Part shown: one piece after another, positions 53,503-61,448 of the stretch | Layout: each line of letters begins with the position of its first letter | Position numbering within the stretch: the first letter of the stretch is position 1 | Assembly (NCBI RefSeq): GCF_001898575.1 | Contig: NZ_MKUD01000010.1 | Coordinates: 124,001 to 188,000 of the forward strand | Source: Spirosoma sp. 48-14 | GTDB taxonomy: Bacteria > Bacteroidota > Bacteroidia > Cytophagales > Spirosomataceae | DNA length: 64,000 bases | Reading direction: 5' to 3' | The notes under the pieces: model-generated | What the model was told of the DNA's origin: nothing | Database searches by the model: none | The model's input: the letters and a program-made list of their open reading frames with translations, nothing else | Made by a program: the position numbers and the translations under genes

Positions 53503-54009
53503 ATGCCGATAACGTTGTATATCGTTCGCCACGCAAAAGCAGAAGACCGGGCCATGTTTATGACTGATCATGACCGACAGCTTACTGCGGATGGCATCAT
53601 TGCTGCTGCCCGAATGGGGCGCTACCTTCATGAAAAATCTGTATTGCCAGATGTGATTATCAGCAGCACAGCCCCTCGTGCTAAAGACACAGCAAAAGTA
53701 ATTGCCGAACAAACCGGATTTGATACCGCCCGAATCGAGCTGAATCAGTTTCTGTACGAGGGAGGGCCAAAGGCTTATCTGGCCGCTTTGAATCGGCTAC
53801 CCGCTACCGTCCAGACGGCCATGATCGTGGGACATAACCCTGATGTGTCGTATCTCGGCGAATTCCTGACGCACAAGGATATTGGTTCCATGAGTAAAGG
53901 CGCTGTGTTAGCTATTACTTTCGGCAATCTGAACTGGGCTGAAATTTCTGGCCGAACCGGAAGCTTGGAATTTCAAATTGGTCCCAAGCAATTGCCAATT
54001 AATGAATAA
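53503..54009 (+). CDS. SixA-like phosphohistidine phosphatase (histidine phosphatase family)
   Basis: Cytoplasmic histidine phosphatase of 168 residues. The RHG-type motif is LYIVRHAKAEDR near the N-terminus (catalytic His about residue 9); Arg in STAPRAKDTAKVI and the second His in IVGHNPDVSYLGEF complete the active site. Length and the KxxDTA block match SixA, which dephosphorylates phosphohistidine proteins; the actual target is unknown. Its last codons and TAA stop fall within an AATGAATAATG-rich stretch shared with other intergenic elements. Confidence 0.87.
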   Translation: MPITLYIVRHAKAEDRAMFMTDHDRQLTADGIIAAARMGRYLHEKSVLPDVIISSTAPRAKDTAKVIAEQTGFDTARIELNQFLYEGGPKAYLAALNRLPATVQTAMIVGHNPDVSYLGEFLTHKDIGSMSKGAVLAITFGNLNWAEISGRTGSLEFQIGPKQLPINE

Positions 54010-54018
54010 TGTAAAATG
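53999..54018. repeat. 20-nt word shared with the spacer after aroQ
   Basis: TTAATGAATAATGTAAAATG here is the exact reverse complement of 58279-58298. It begins in the last codons of the sixA-like gene and includes its stop codon. A weaker dyad (TATTATGA / TCATATAATA) follows (54018-54064). Confidence 0.6.
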
Positions 54019-54091
54019 TATTATGAACACTGGTGGCTGAAGGGCCAATCATGAATCATATAATAAACGTCATTGTCCATTTTCTTGATTA

Positions 54092-54283
54092 ATGAATCGC
54101 AATCGTCGGATATTCGTAATTGTTTTTATTGCATTCACAACCCTTGTGATCTTGTTTACCATTGATATGGCCCGTCGCACAACGGCTCCCTGGAATAAGC
54201 GTCGGGAGGTTGAACGGGCGTTGCCACCCAAGGATGGTACCGTTGCCGATACCATGGCGACAGATACACTGCTTAACCCCTGA
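54092..54283 (+). CDS. Small single-pass membrane protein, 63 aa
   Basis: Hypothetical protein with a basic N-terminus (MNRNRRIFV), one membrane helix (about 7-25) and a charged, Pro/Thr-rich tail. The arrangement predicts an inner-membrane anchor with the tail in the periplasm. No family is recognised. It lies between the sixA-like and VOC genes with only 6 nt to the latter, so it is probably cotranscribed. The start codon is within the AATGAAT-rich spacer. Confidence 0.6.
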   Translation: MNRNRRIFVIVFIAFTTLVILFTIDMARRTTAPWNKRREVERALPPKDGTVADTMATDTLLNP

Positions 54284-54289
54284 TTCGCT

Positions 54290-54679
54290 ATGCTGCAACT
54301 GAGTGCTGTTCATCACATTGCCATTATCTGTTCCGACTATGAACGGTCGAAGCAGTTTTATACGGAGATACTGGGGTTTACGATACTGGGCGAATATTAT
54401 CGAGCTGAACGGCAGTCGTATAAACTGGATCTGGCGTTGAATGGCAGCTACCTGATTGAGCTTTTCTCGTTTCCTGAACCACCCAAACGGCCGTCCAGAC
54501 CTGAAGCTGCCGGGCTGCGCCATCTTGCCTTTGCCGTGGCTGATCTGGATGATGCTATTCAACATCTGAACGAACAGGGAGTAGCAACGGAACCCATTCG
54601 CGTTGACGAACATACGGGGTGTCGGTTCACCTTCTTTGCCGACCCGGATGCACTACCGCTGGAGTTGTATGAATTGTAG
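54290..54679 (+). CDS. VOC/glyoxalase-family protein (YaeR-like)
   Basis: A 129-residue single-VOC-domain metalloprotein. Metal-ligand candidates are His in VHHIAIICSDY, Glu in YLIELFSFPEPP, His in LRHLAFAVADLDD and Glu in LPLELYEL, the His-Glu-His-Glu pattern of glyoxalase-I-like proteins. The PPKRPSRPEA segment is typical of the YaeR/SMU-type subgroup, whose substrate is unestablished. The TAG stop is supplied by the inverted-repeat element that starts at 54675. Confidence 0.88.
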   Translation: MLQLSAVHHIAIICSDYERSKQFYTEILGFTILGEYYRAERQSYKLDLALNGSYLIELFSFPEPPKRPSRPEAAGLRHLAFAVADLDDAIQHLNEQGVATEPIRVDEHTGCRFTFFADPDALPLELYEL

Positions 54680-54817
54680 AGACGCATCCTTGCGTCTCCT
54701 GACCGGATGGCTCGTTTAATCAGAAACGTTATGGCTGACGCGTATGAGACGCAGTTGTTGACGTGTATGAGACGCAATTGCTGACGCATATGAGACGCCA
54801 GGTATGGCGTCTCTACA
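54675..54817. repeat. 143-bp inverted-repeat-bounded element with three 23-bp tandem repeats
   Basis: The ends are exact inverted repeats TGTAGAGACGC (54675-54685) and GCGTCTCTACA (54807-54817). Inside are a GAGACGC/GCGTCTC hairpin and three tandem 23-bp units (54734, 54757, 54780) with the word TATGAGACGC. The TAG in each end is the stop codon of the convergent gene on that side. It has no coding capacity and is MITE-like in layout. Confidence 0.8.
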
Positions 54818-56006
54818 TGAGTGTCTCACTTAATACCTCAACTAGAGCGTCAACGTCATTGGCATCGTTGTATACATGCGGAGCAATGCGTAGGACGCGG
54901 GCACGGGCCGAAACGGAAACATTCTTTTTTAAAAGCGCTTGTTGAACGGTCATAGGATCGGTCTGCTCGGGGAGCCATAACCCTACCAGATGATGGCTAC
55001 GGCCGGTGGTATCGCTTTCGGGTTCGATGCGGCATCCGAATTTCTCAAGAATAGGCCAGGCATCGGCCAGTAAGGTCTTTGCGTAAGCCTGAATACGGGA
55101 GGGTTGCCAGTCGATAAGTTGGGTTAAGGCGGTCTCAAGCATGGGCATTTGCAGGAAATGCGTATGTTCTCCAACGTTATACCGATACGCTTTTGGCCGA
55201 TAAACCGGCTGATAGTCCATTAATTTATGAAACTGATTGCTATCGAGCCGACTCATCCAACTTTCTTCCAGCGGAATCCCCTCATCGAATGCTGAGCCGA
55301 AATAGGCTAGCCCCATTGAGTAAGGCCCCATCAGCCATTTGTATCCCGCACAAACAACTGCGTCGGGTTGAATAGCTTCCAGATCGAAAGGGAGTGCGCC
55401 TATCGCCTGAGTACCATCGATCACCAGCCAGGAACCTACATTTCTGACCCGTTTGCTGATAGTTTCCAGATCGAATCGGATACCATACATCCAATGAACG
55501 GGAGGCACAACCACCAGTGCTGTATTGGCATCAATAGCATCCAGCAGCCGCTGATTCCAAAGCTCGCTTTTCGGGAATTCAGCAGGCATAGCTACGGTCA
55601 CGACTGTTAAACCAAGCTCGGTACATACACGATCCCAGGCGTAGACATCACTCGGAAATTCATCGCTGATCATCACAATTTTCTGACCGGCCCGGATGCC
55701 TGATTTTCGATGGAGGTTACGAGCTACTACGCCCATACCATAAGAAACCGATGGGACTACGGCGATGCGTTCGGGGTCAGGATTATTGATCAATTCAGAA
55801 AAAAGAGCCCGTACACGAACAGCACCCGTAAAAAAATCGTCGGGTTTTAAGCCAAACGGATCGGCCTGTTGACTGAGAGCTGTATGGCCCGCCTGTTCAA
55901 CGGCTCGACTAAATGGAGCGCGGGTAGCACAATTCAGGTAATGAATAGGTTGCGGTAAACTAAACTGATGCTTTTGCGAGCCAAGTGGAGTTGTGTTGAT
56001 GAGCAT
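54813..56006 (-). CDS. Class V aminotransferase-like PLP enzyme
   Basis: A 397-residue fold-type I PLP enzyme; the ATG at 56006 (MLINTTPLGSQ) is used, ten codons inside the ORF-track start. Motifs: HYLNCATRAPFS at the substrate entrance, VSYGMGVVARNL, the cofactor Asp in WLVIDGTQAIGALPFD and the Schiff-base Lys in VVCAGYKWLMGPYSMG. It belongs to the cysteine desulfurase/isopenicillin-epimerase-like group; the reaction is not predictable. Its TAG stop lies in the right inverted repeat of the 143-bp element. It diverges from the gene at 56082. Confidence 0.85.
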   Translation of the reverse strand: MLINTTPLGSQKHQFSLPQPIHYLNCATRAPFSRAVEQAGHTALSQQADPFGLKPDDFFTGAVRVRALFSELINNPDPERIAVVPSVSYGMGVVARNLHRKSGIRAGQKIVMISDEFPSDVYAWDRVCTELGLTVVTVAMPAEFPKSELWNQRLLDAIDANTALVVVPPVHWMYGIRFDLETISKRVRNVGSWLVIDGTQAIGALPFDLEAIQPDAVVCAGYKWLMGPYSMGLAYFGSAFDEGIPLEESWMSRLDSNQFHKLMDYQPVYRPKAYRYNVGEHTHFLQMPMLETALTQLIDWQPSRIQAYAKTLLADAWPILEKFGCRIEPESDTTGRSHHLVGLWLPEQTDPMTVQQALLKKNVSVSARARVLRIAPHVYNDANDVDALVEVLSETLM

Positions 56007-56081
56007 ATAAAAGTTGATCGCTGAAAAAATTGGCACGGGGTTTGTAAAGACGTAAATGAAACCTAAAATCTACCCCATAAA

Positions 56082-56618
56082 ATGACTACATTACTAGGCA
56101 TTGGCTCCCGTGTTCGTCACGAAGAATTTGGTGATGGCGTTGTCATCAACCTAAAAGCCAATGGCTATACAATTACGTTTATCGAGCATGGTGTGAAGGT
56201 AATCAAATTCGACACACCACTCAGTATCCTTGAAGCGTTGGAACCCGATGGTGACCTGGTTAGTCTGTTCGATGTTGAACAGTCACTCACTCGGGTTCTT
56301 CAGCGCTGGGTCGATCAGACGGAAATTGTCCCGCTCGGCGATAAATGGAAAGGCGGCAAACTTATCCTGAAACCCGGTCGGGCCGATCTGGCACAAAAAG
56401 AAATGCCTATTGATGCATTCTTCCATAAAGTCGTGATGGTGCGCGACCGTCTTCGGGTACTCGAACAGCGGGTAAATGCCAGTGCCCTCGATGACGAAGA
56501 GAAGATCAATATTCAACAATATATCACCCGGATTTACGGTAGTCTGACTTCGTTCAACTTACTGTTTAAGAATCAGAATCAGCAATTCGTGGGTGAAAAG
56601 TCATTGGCTGATGCTTAG
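56082..56618 (+). CDS. Conserved hypothetical protein with N-terminal Tudor/SH3-like motif
   Basis: A 178-residue cytoplasmic protein. Its N-terminus IGSRVRHEEFGDGVVINLKANGY resembles the GxxVxHxxFGxGxV barrel found at the C-terminus of UvrD/PcrA helicases and in CarD-like domains, suggesting protein or nucleic-acid contact. The rest is helical, with a likely coiled coil at about 120-150. It appears to be a Bacteroidota-restricted family (my recollection), function unknown. An intrinsic terminator follows. Confidence 0.75.
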   Translation: MTTLLGIGSRVRHEEFGDGVVINLKANGYTITFIEHGVKVIKFDTPLSILEALEPDGDLVSLFDVEQSLTRVLQRWVDQTEIVPLGDKWKGGKLILKPGRADLAQKEMPIDAFFHKVVMVRDRLRVLEQRVNASALDDEEKINIQQYITRIYGSLTSFNLLFKNQNQQFVGEKSLADA

Positions 56619-56679
56619 CGATAACGCTCGGTCAAAACACAACTATTTCATATAGTTTTGGGTTAGTTAGATTGGAGGC

Positions 56680-56714
56680 TCCCCGCTACTGTTTCAGTGG
56701 CGGGGACTTTTTTT
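56680..56714 (+). terminator. Rho-independent terminator
   Basis: A 10-bp stem TCCCCGCTAC / GTGGCGGGGA (one G-U pair), 7-nt loop, then CTTTTTTT. It is 61 nt after the hypothetical gene's stop. Confidence 0.9.
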
Positions 56715-56792
56715 AAAGAGCGAAAGAGTGAAAGAGCGGAATGCTGGCGCATACCATTTTCACTCTTTCGCTCATTCGCTCTTTCGCTCTTT
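56715..56792. repeat. Low-complexity-arm stem-loop C, overlapping the xerD 3' end
   Basis: The left arm is GAAAGAGCG/GAAAGAGTG words (56715-56743) and the right arm 56753-56792 is their complement (CTCTTTCGCTC words). The inner sequence GGAATGCTGGCGC echoes the AATGCTGAYGC core of elements A and B. The right arm encodes the last seven residues and stop of the recombinase. Confidence 0.75.
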
Positions 56793-57695
56793 AAATCCCC
56801 TGGCTCTTGGATGATACTCCCGTAGGGTTTGCTGGAGATAGTCACGGTCGAGGTGGGTGTAGATTTCAGTGGTAGTGATGGATTCGTGACCAAGCATTTG
56901 CTGAACGGCCCGTAGGTCGGCCCCGCCTTCGATGAGGTGAGTGGCAAAGGAGTGTCGGAAGGTGTGCGGACTGATCGTTTTTTTGATCCCGGTCTCGGTT
57001 GCTAGTTTTTTTATGGTTGTAAATACCGAAATACGCGAAAGCTGTTTCCCACGTAAATTCAAAAATATAGTGTCCTCATCGCCTTTTTGCACATCCAACT
57101 GACTGCGTACGTGCTGTATATAGAGCCGCGTATAGTGCATGGCGTCGTCGCCGATGGGAACCAGCCGAACTTTGTCGCCCTTGCCCAGCACCCGGATGAA
57201 GCCCGCATCGAAAAAGCAGTTGGTCAGGCGCAGATTGAGTAATTCAGAAACCCGAAGCCCGGAACTGTAGAGGACTTCGAGCATCGCCCGATCGCGAGTG
57301 CCGCCCGGTGTTGAAAGGTCAATAGCGCTCAGAATGGCTTCTACTTCTGGGAAACTTAGGGTGTCAGGTAGTTGACGCCCCAGTTTAGGCCCCTTGAGCT
57401 GCTGAGTTGGGTCGTGCTGAATCAGATTTTCGAGGAGCAGGTATTTAAAAAAAGATTTTAATCCCGACAGCATCCGTCCCTGACTATGGGCTGACAAACC
57501 AAGTTCGCCCAGATACTTCAGAAAATTCATTAACTCTTTTTCGGTTACCTGCATGGGTGTACGGGCAGGATCGGTCAGAAGGATGTATTCGTACAGTTTC
57601 TCGGCGTCGTGCAGATACGCTTCTACCGAATTTTCGGCCAGCGATCGCTCCAGCTTGAGGTAGTTCTTAAAGGCGTTTATATAACTTTGCCACAT
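56772..57695 (-). CDS. xerD: Tyrosine recombinase XerD-like
   Basis: Site-specific recombinase, probably resolving chromosome dimers. The ATG at 57695 (MWQSYINAFKNYL) gives 307 residues, about the usual XerC/D length; the ORF-track start 25 codons earlier lies in stem-loop D. SAM-like N-terminal domain about 1-95. Catalytic residues: Arg in SSGLRVSELL, Lys in LGKGDKVR, His/Arg in SPHTFRHSFATHLIEGG, His in LGHESITTTEIYTH and the nucleophile Tyr in the same motif. The C-terminal tail FKERKSE is encoded by stem-loop C and looks like a recent addition. Confidence 0.9.
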   Translation of the reverse strand: MWQSYINAFKNYLKLERSLAENSVEAYLHDAEKLYEYILLTDPARTPMQVTEKELMNFLKYLGELGLSAHSQGRMLSGLKSFFKYLLLENLIQHDPTQQLKGPKLGRQLPDTLSFPEVEAILSAIDLSTPGGTRDRAMLEVLYSSGLRVSELLNLRLTNCFFDAGFIRVLGKGDKVRLVPIGDDAMHYTRLYIQHVRSQLDVQKGDEDTIFLNLRGKQLSRISVFTTIKKLATETGIKKTISPHTFRHSFATHLIEGGADLRAVQQMLGHESITTTEIYTHLDRDYLQQTLREYHPRARGFKERKSE

Positions 57696-57703
57696 AGGAT
57701 GGT

Positions 57704-57807
57704 GAATGAATAATGTTAAATGAATAATGGATATGCTAGCCTGCTGAGTTTGCCATTTTACATTATCCATTTTATATTATTCATTACTCATTATCCATTA
57801 TTCATTT
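57704..57807. repeat. Low-complexity-arm stem-loop D between divergent genes
   Basis: The left arm uses AATGAATAATG and AATGGATA words, and the right arm (from about 57754) uses their complements (CATTATCCATTTTATATTAT, CATTATCCATTATTCATT), pairing with indels. It occupies the entire spacer between the xerD start (57695) and aroQ start (57811), where promoters would be expected. Confidence 0.65.
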
Positions 57808-57810
57808 AGT

Positions 57811-58236
57811 ATGAAACAGATTCTTATTATTAACGGCCCGAACCTGAACCTGTTAGGTAAGCGCGAACCGACTATTTATGGCAATCGCTCGTTTGTCGAT
57901 TACCTCGAAACCCTCGAACAGCAGTTTTCGGATGTGCAACTTCGCTATTTTCAGTCGAACCACGAAGGCGAACTGATCGATAAAATTCACGAACTCGGTT
58001 TCGATGTCGATGGTATCGTAATCAATGCCGGTGCCTATACGCATACATCCATTGCTATTGCCGATGCGTTGTCGGCCGTTACAGCGCCAACTGTGGAGGT
58101 CCATATTTCGAATGTACATGCCCGTGAGTCGTTCCGCCACCACAGCTACCTGTCGGCTAAATGCAAAGGGGTTGTCGTAGGGCTGGGACTAATGGGCTAT
58201 GAAATGGCTGTACGCTATCTAATAAACAATGGATAA
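57811..58236 (+). CDS. aroQ: Type II 3-dehydroquinate dehydratase
   Basis: Dodecameric shikimate-pathway enzyme of 141 residues converting 3-dehydroquinate to 3-dehydroshikimate. Motifs: NGPNLNLLGKREPTIYG with the catalytic Tyr of the lid and its Arg, FQSNHEGELIDKIHE, INAGAYTHTSIAIADAL, and VEVHISNVHARESFRHHSYL with the catalytic His. The C-terminal INNG and stop are encoded within stem-loop E. The spacer upstream is filled by stem-loop D. Confidence 0.95.
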   Translation: MKQILIINGPNLNLLGKREPTIYGNRSFVDYLETLEQQFSDVQLRYFQSNHEGELIDKIHELGFDVDGIVINAGAYTHTSIAIADALSAVTAPTVEVHISNVHARESFRHHSYLSAKCKGVVVGLGLMGYEMAVRYLINNG

Positions 58237-58298
58237 TGAGCAATGAACAAAAAGGGCATCCATTCATTATCCATTGTTCATTTTACATTATTCATTAA
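58225..58298. repeat. Low-complexity-arm stem-loop E, overlapping the aroQ stop
   Basis: AACAATGGATAATGA (58225-58239) pairs perfectly with 58264-58278 over 15 bp around a 24-nt loop. The TAA stop of aroQ is in the left arm. The distal sequence CATTTTACATTATTCATTAA (58279-58298) recurs inverted at 53999-54018. Confidence 0.75.
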
Positions 58299-58301
58299 GC
58301 A

Positions 58302-59339
58302 ATGATCACCTTTTACCCAGGTCCGTCAAAAGTATACCCGCAAGTGGCCGATTATGCAGTCGAAGCGGTTCGTCAGGGAATTGTTAGCCTGAATCATCGA
58401 AGCGCAGGCTTTATGGATGTTGTGAAAGAAACCATTCACCTGCTGCATGAAAAACTCGCTATCCCGGCCGATTACCATATTGCCCTGGTATCGTCGGCAA
58501 CGGAGTGCTGGGAAATTGTCGCTCAGTCATTAACTGGCGAAGCTAGCCTGCATCCGCATAGTGGCGCGTTCGGAAAAAAGTGGGCCGAGTATGCCTACCG
58601 GATAAAACCACCGACCAGCCTTAGCGAAGCCGATGTGTTGTGTATCGTTCAGAACGAAACCTCCAACGGCACCCAGGTCTCAATGGAAACGCTTGCCCAA
58701 TTTCGCCGTGATTTTACGGGGTTAATTGCCGTCGATGCGGTTTCGTCGATGGCGGGTATTGTGCTCGACTGGACACTGGCCGATGTCTGGTTTGCTTCAG
58801 TCCAGAAATGTTTTGGTTTACCCGCCGGACTGGCTGTTCTGATTTATTCGCCAAATGCGCTGAAACGGGCCGAAGAAATAGGAGAGAACAGTCATTACAA
58901 CAGTCTGCTGTTTATCCACGAGAATTTCTCGAAATTTCAGACTCCCTACACGCCAAATGGGTTAGGGATTTATTTGCTGATGCGGGTCTTGCAACAGCTC
59001 GCTCCAATAGCTGATGTCGCCAGCGTGATAAAACACCGTGCCGCTGCCTGGTATTCTTTTTTTGAGAACGAACTGGCCCAGTCGTCTTTTCAACTATTGA
59101 ATCAGGACACATTGGTGAGGTCCGATACTGTTATTGCAGTGCAAGGAAGTGATATCGATATAAAAGCCATCAAAACGGCTGCTCAGCAGGCTGGTATTAT
59201 GCTCGGTAATGGCTACGGTGACTGGAAGACATCAACCTTTCGAATCGCTAATTTCCCCGCTATTTCTACCGACGAAATTGAAACCTTGAAACAGTTTTTG
59301 CTGAATTATTGTCTCGCGGACATCCTGTCCGCATCATGA
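58302..59339 (+). CDS. Class V aminotransferase, phosphoserine-aminotransferase-like
   Basis: A 345-residue PLP enzyme related to SerC: MITFYPGPSKVYPQVADYAVE at the N-terminus, SLNHRSAGFMDVVKE as substrate loop, the cofactor Asp in LIAVDAVSSMAGI, and the Schiff-base Lys in VWFASVQKCFGLPAGLAVLI. It is shorter than and diverged from typical SerC (about 360 residues), so a different amino-donor or acceptor is possible. It lies 65 bp after aroQ and 40 bp before marC. Confidence 0.82.
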   Translation: MITFYPGPSKVYPQVADYAVEAVRQGIVSLNHRSAGFMDVVKETIHLLHEKLAIPADYHIALVSSATECWEIVAQSLTGEASLHPHSGAFGKKWAEYAYRIKPPTSLSEADVLCIVQNETSNGTQVSMETLAQFRRDFTGLIAVDAVSSMAGIVLDWTLADVWFASVQKCFGLPAGLAVLIYSPNALKRAEEIGENSHYNSLLFIHENFSKFQTPYTPNGLGIYLLMRVLQQLAPIADVASVIKHRAAAWYSFFENELAQSSFQLLNQDTLVRSDTVIAVQGSDIDIKAIKTAAQQAGIMLGNGYGDWKTSTFRIANFPAISTDEIETLKQFLLNYCLADILSAS

Positions 59340-59379
59340 ACAATTCATTATCGATCCCGGCGGGGAACCGCTCACCACC

Positions 59380-59964
59380 ATGTTGCAAATGCCCAATTTT
59401 AAAGAAATTGTTTCGGTAACGCTGATTCTATTTTCGGTAATCGATATAATTGGCTCATTGCCCGTAATTATCGATTTACGCCGGAAATCGGGAAAGATCG
59501 AGTCGGAGCGGGCTACCCTGGCTTCGGGAGCATTGATGATTGCTTTCCTGTTTGTAGGGGATCAACTGTTGGCTCTGTTCGGGGTCGATGTTGCTTCGTT
59601 TGCTGTGGCGGGTGCCCTGATCATTTTCCTGATTGGCCTGGAAATGATTCTGGGACGAACCATTTTTAAATCGGAAGTAGAGACAGGCGGGGCTACCCAT
59701 ATTGTTCCAATCGCTTTTCCACTCATTGCCGGAGCCGGGACCCTGACAACGCTTATTTCGCTCCGGGCCGCCTATCAGACTGTCAATATTATTATCGGCA
59801 TCATTCTGAATCTCCTGCTGATTTATGCCGTATTACGATCGTCTGGCTGGCTGGAGAATCGGCTGGGTGCTGGCGGCTTAGCGGTGTTGCGGAAAATCTT
59901 CGGAATTATTTTGTTAGCCATCGCTATCAAGCTGTTTAAAACGAATCTTATTTCTGGGTTTTAA
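59380..59964 (+). CDS. MarC-family integral membrane protein
   Basis: A 194-residue inner-membrane protein with six hydrophobic helices. The MarC hallmarks are the start of TM1 (FSVIDIIGSLPVIIDL) and the segment IVPIAFPLIAGAGTLTTLI. The family's function is not established; earlier claims of multiple antibiotic resistance have not held up. In-frame Met codons at 59380 and 59389 are both possible starts. It is probably cotranscribed with the aminotransferase upstream. Confidence 0.9.
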   Translation: MLQMPNFKEIVSVTLILFSVIDIIGSLPVIIDLRRKSGKIESERATLASGALMIAFLFVGDQLLALFGVDVASFAVAGALIIFLIGLEMILGRTIFKSEVETGGATHIVPIAFPLIAGAGTLTTLISLRAAYQTVNIIIGIILNLLLIYAVLRSSGWLENRLGAGGLAVLRKIFGIILLAIAIKLFKTNLISGF

Positions 59965-60292
59965 GACCAATAAGTTACATAAACAGCCTTCATTTTAAAG
60001 CTTAAATCACGAAAAAAGACAAAATGTTACGATAAATACAGGATTTTTAAAGGTAAAACGAATCAATTCTTAAAATTTCATAGAAAGCAGCTAAGATTAT
60101 AAAGTGATAAAAAAAATAGCCTAAATATGGCAAATTACTGTACCAAACGAATTATAATTATAATTTTTCCGTAAAAACCATAAAAAATATGGTTGAAGGG
60201 GTATATGGCATTTATTTTTTATTGTAAAGCCGCATTATATTTGCCAAAAGTATTGCACAAAACCCCTATTCAACTCAATCCACTTGTACATC
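59965..60292. other. AT-rich 328-bp upstream region of GSII
   Basis: No ORF is supported. The region is strikingly AT-rich compared with its surroundings, has several A and T runs, and carries the -7 element at 60236. No binding dyad for a known nitrogen regulator is obvious. Confidence 0.5.
60236..60243 (+). promoter_or_regulatory. -7 element of the GSII gene
   Basis: TATATTTG fully matches TAnnTTTG. It lies 49 nt before the ATG at 60293. A TTG at 60222 is too close to act as the -33 element, so the upstream half may be weak, as expected for an activator-dependent promoter. Confidence 0.5.
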
Positions 60293-61327
60293 ATGGCAAA
60301 GGCGAAGTTAGAATACATTTGGCTCGATGGTTATAAGCCTACCCAAAGCTTGCGTTCAAAAACCAAAATTGAAGGCGATTTCTCTGGTAAACTGGAAGAC
60401 TGCCCTATGTGGTCGTTTGATGGTTCGTCAACCGAGCAGGCTCCAGGTGGCTCGTCCGACTGCTTGCTGAAACCCGTTTTTATCTGCCCTGATCCACAGC
60501 GTAAGAATGGCTACCTCGTGATGTGCGAAGTGCTGAATGCTGATGGTACCCCTCACGAGTCGAACGGCCGTGCCACGATTGAAGATGACGACAACGATTT
60601 CTGGTTCGGTTTCGAGCAGGAGTACTTCCTGTGGGATATGAGCATCGATAAGCCGCTTGGGTTCCCAGCAGAAGGTTTCCCAAAACGTCCACAAGGCCCT
60701 TACTACTGCTCGGTTGGTGCTCAAAATGCGTATGGTCGTTATATCATCGAAGAACACCTGGACGCTTGCCTTGATGCTGGTCTGAACGTAGAAGGTATCA
60801 ATGCTGAGGTTGCTACAGGTCAGTGGGAATTCCAGATTTTTGCCAAAGGTGCGAAAGAAGCTGGTGACCAAATCTGGGTTGCTCGCTACATTTTGGAGCG
60901 TATCGGTGAAAAATACGGTATTTCGATCAACTGGCATTGCAAACCCCTGGGCGCTACCGACTGGAACGGCTCGGGTATGCACGCTAACTTCTCGAACACC
61001 ACGCTTCGTACAGCAGGTAGCAAAGAAGTCTATGAAAAAATTTGTAGCGGATTCGGTAGTTCGCCTGAGGTGATCAAAGCCTGTATCGATGTATATGGTG
61101 CTGACAACCACCTGCGTTTGACCGGTAAGCACGAAACCCAGTCGATCGACCAGTTCTCGTTTGGTGTATCGGACCGGGGTGCTTCGATCCGTATCCCTAT
61201 CGCTACGGTAGAGCGCGGCTGGAAAGGCTGGCTGGAAGATCGTCGGCCAAACTCGGCGGCTGATCCTTACAAAGTAGCTGCTATCATTATCAAGACTGTT
61301 AAGGCGGCAGAAGCTGTAGAAGCATAA
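60293..61327 (+). CDS. Type II (GSII) glutamine synthetase
   Basis: ATP-dependent condensation of glutamate and ammonia to glutamine. The ATG at 60293 (MAKAKLEYIWLDGYKPT) is used rather than the TTG three codons earlier; it gives 344 residues, the GSII length. The beta-grasp N-terminus KLEYIWLDGY and WSFDGSST are followed by the catalytic barrel motifs FGFEQEYFLWD (metal-binding Glu), YYCSVGAQNAYGRYIIEEH, INAEVATGQWEFQI and NGSGMHANFSN. It lacks the adenylylation site of GSI. Monocistronic, with a terminator 26 nt downstream. A GSIII gene begins 2 kb away. Confidence 0.94.
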   Translation: MAKAKLEYIWLDGYKPTQSLRSKTKIEGDFSGKLEDCPMWSFDGSSTEQAPGGSSDCLLKPVFICPDPQRKNGYLVMCEVLNADGTPHESNGRATIEDDDNDFWFGFEQEYFLWDMSIDKPLGFPAEGFPKRPQGPYYCSVGAQNAYGRYIIEEHLDACLDAGLNVEGINAEVATGQWEFQIFAKGAKEAGDQIWVARYILERIGEKYGISINWHCKPLGATDWNGSGMHANFSNTTLRTAGSKEVYEKICSGFGSSPEVIKACIDVYGADNHLRLTGKHETQSIDQFSFGVSDRGASIRIPIATVERGWKGWLEDRRPNSAADPYKVAAIIIKTVKAAEAVEA

Positions 61328-61352
61328 GCCATCCTGCATAGATTAACTCAGA

Positions 61353-61382
61353 AGCCCGACTGCGAAAGTAGCCGGGCTTTTC
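61353..61382 (+). terminator. Terminator of the GSII gene
   Basis: AGCCCGACT / AGCCGGGCT stem with an 8-nt GCGAAAGT loop and TTTTC after it. Nearly the same sequence recurs at 62711. Confidence 0.82.
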
Positions 61383-61438
61383 TATGGGGCCTGGTACGTT
61401 GGGGAATTATGGAGGGCGAGTGGTTAATTGGCAATTAG

Positions 61439-61448
61439 GTAGTTAGTC
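61439..61448 (+). repeat. 10-bp direct repeat, left copy
   Basis: GTAGTTAGTC, exact copy of 62700-62709. It overlaps the stop codon of the ATPase gene. Confidence 0.45.

Noticed and set aside
54089-54613. 174-residue minus-strand ORF over the VOC and small membrane genes
   Set aside because: Antisense to a well-supported VOC domain.
60428-61339. 303-residue ORF antisense to GSII
   Set aside because: Long because of the codon bias of the highly conserved GSII gene; no recognisable domain and no start signals.
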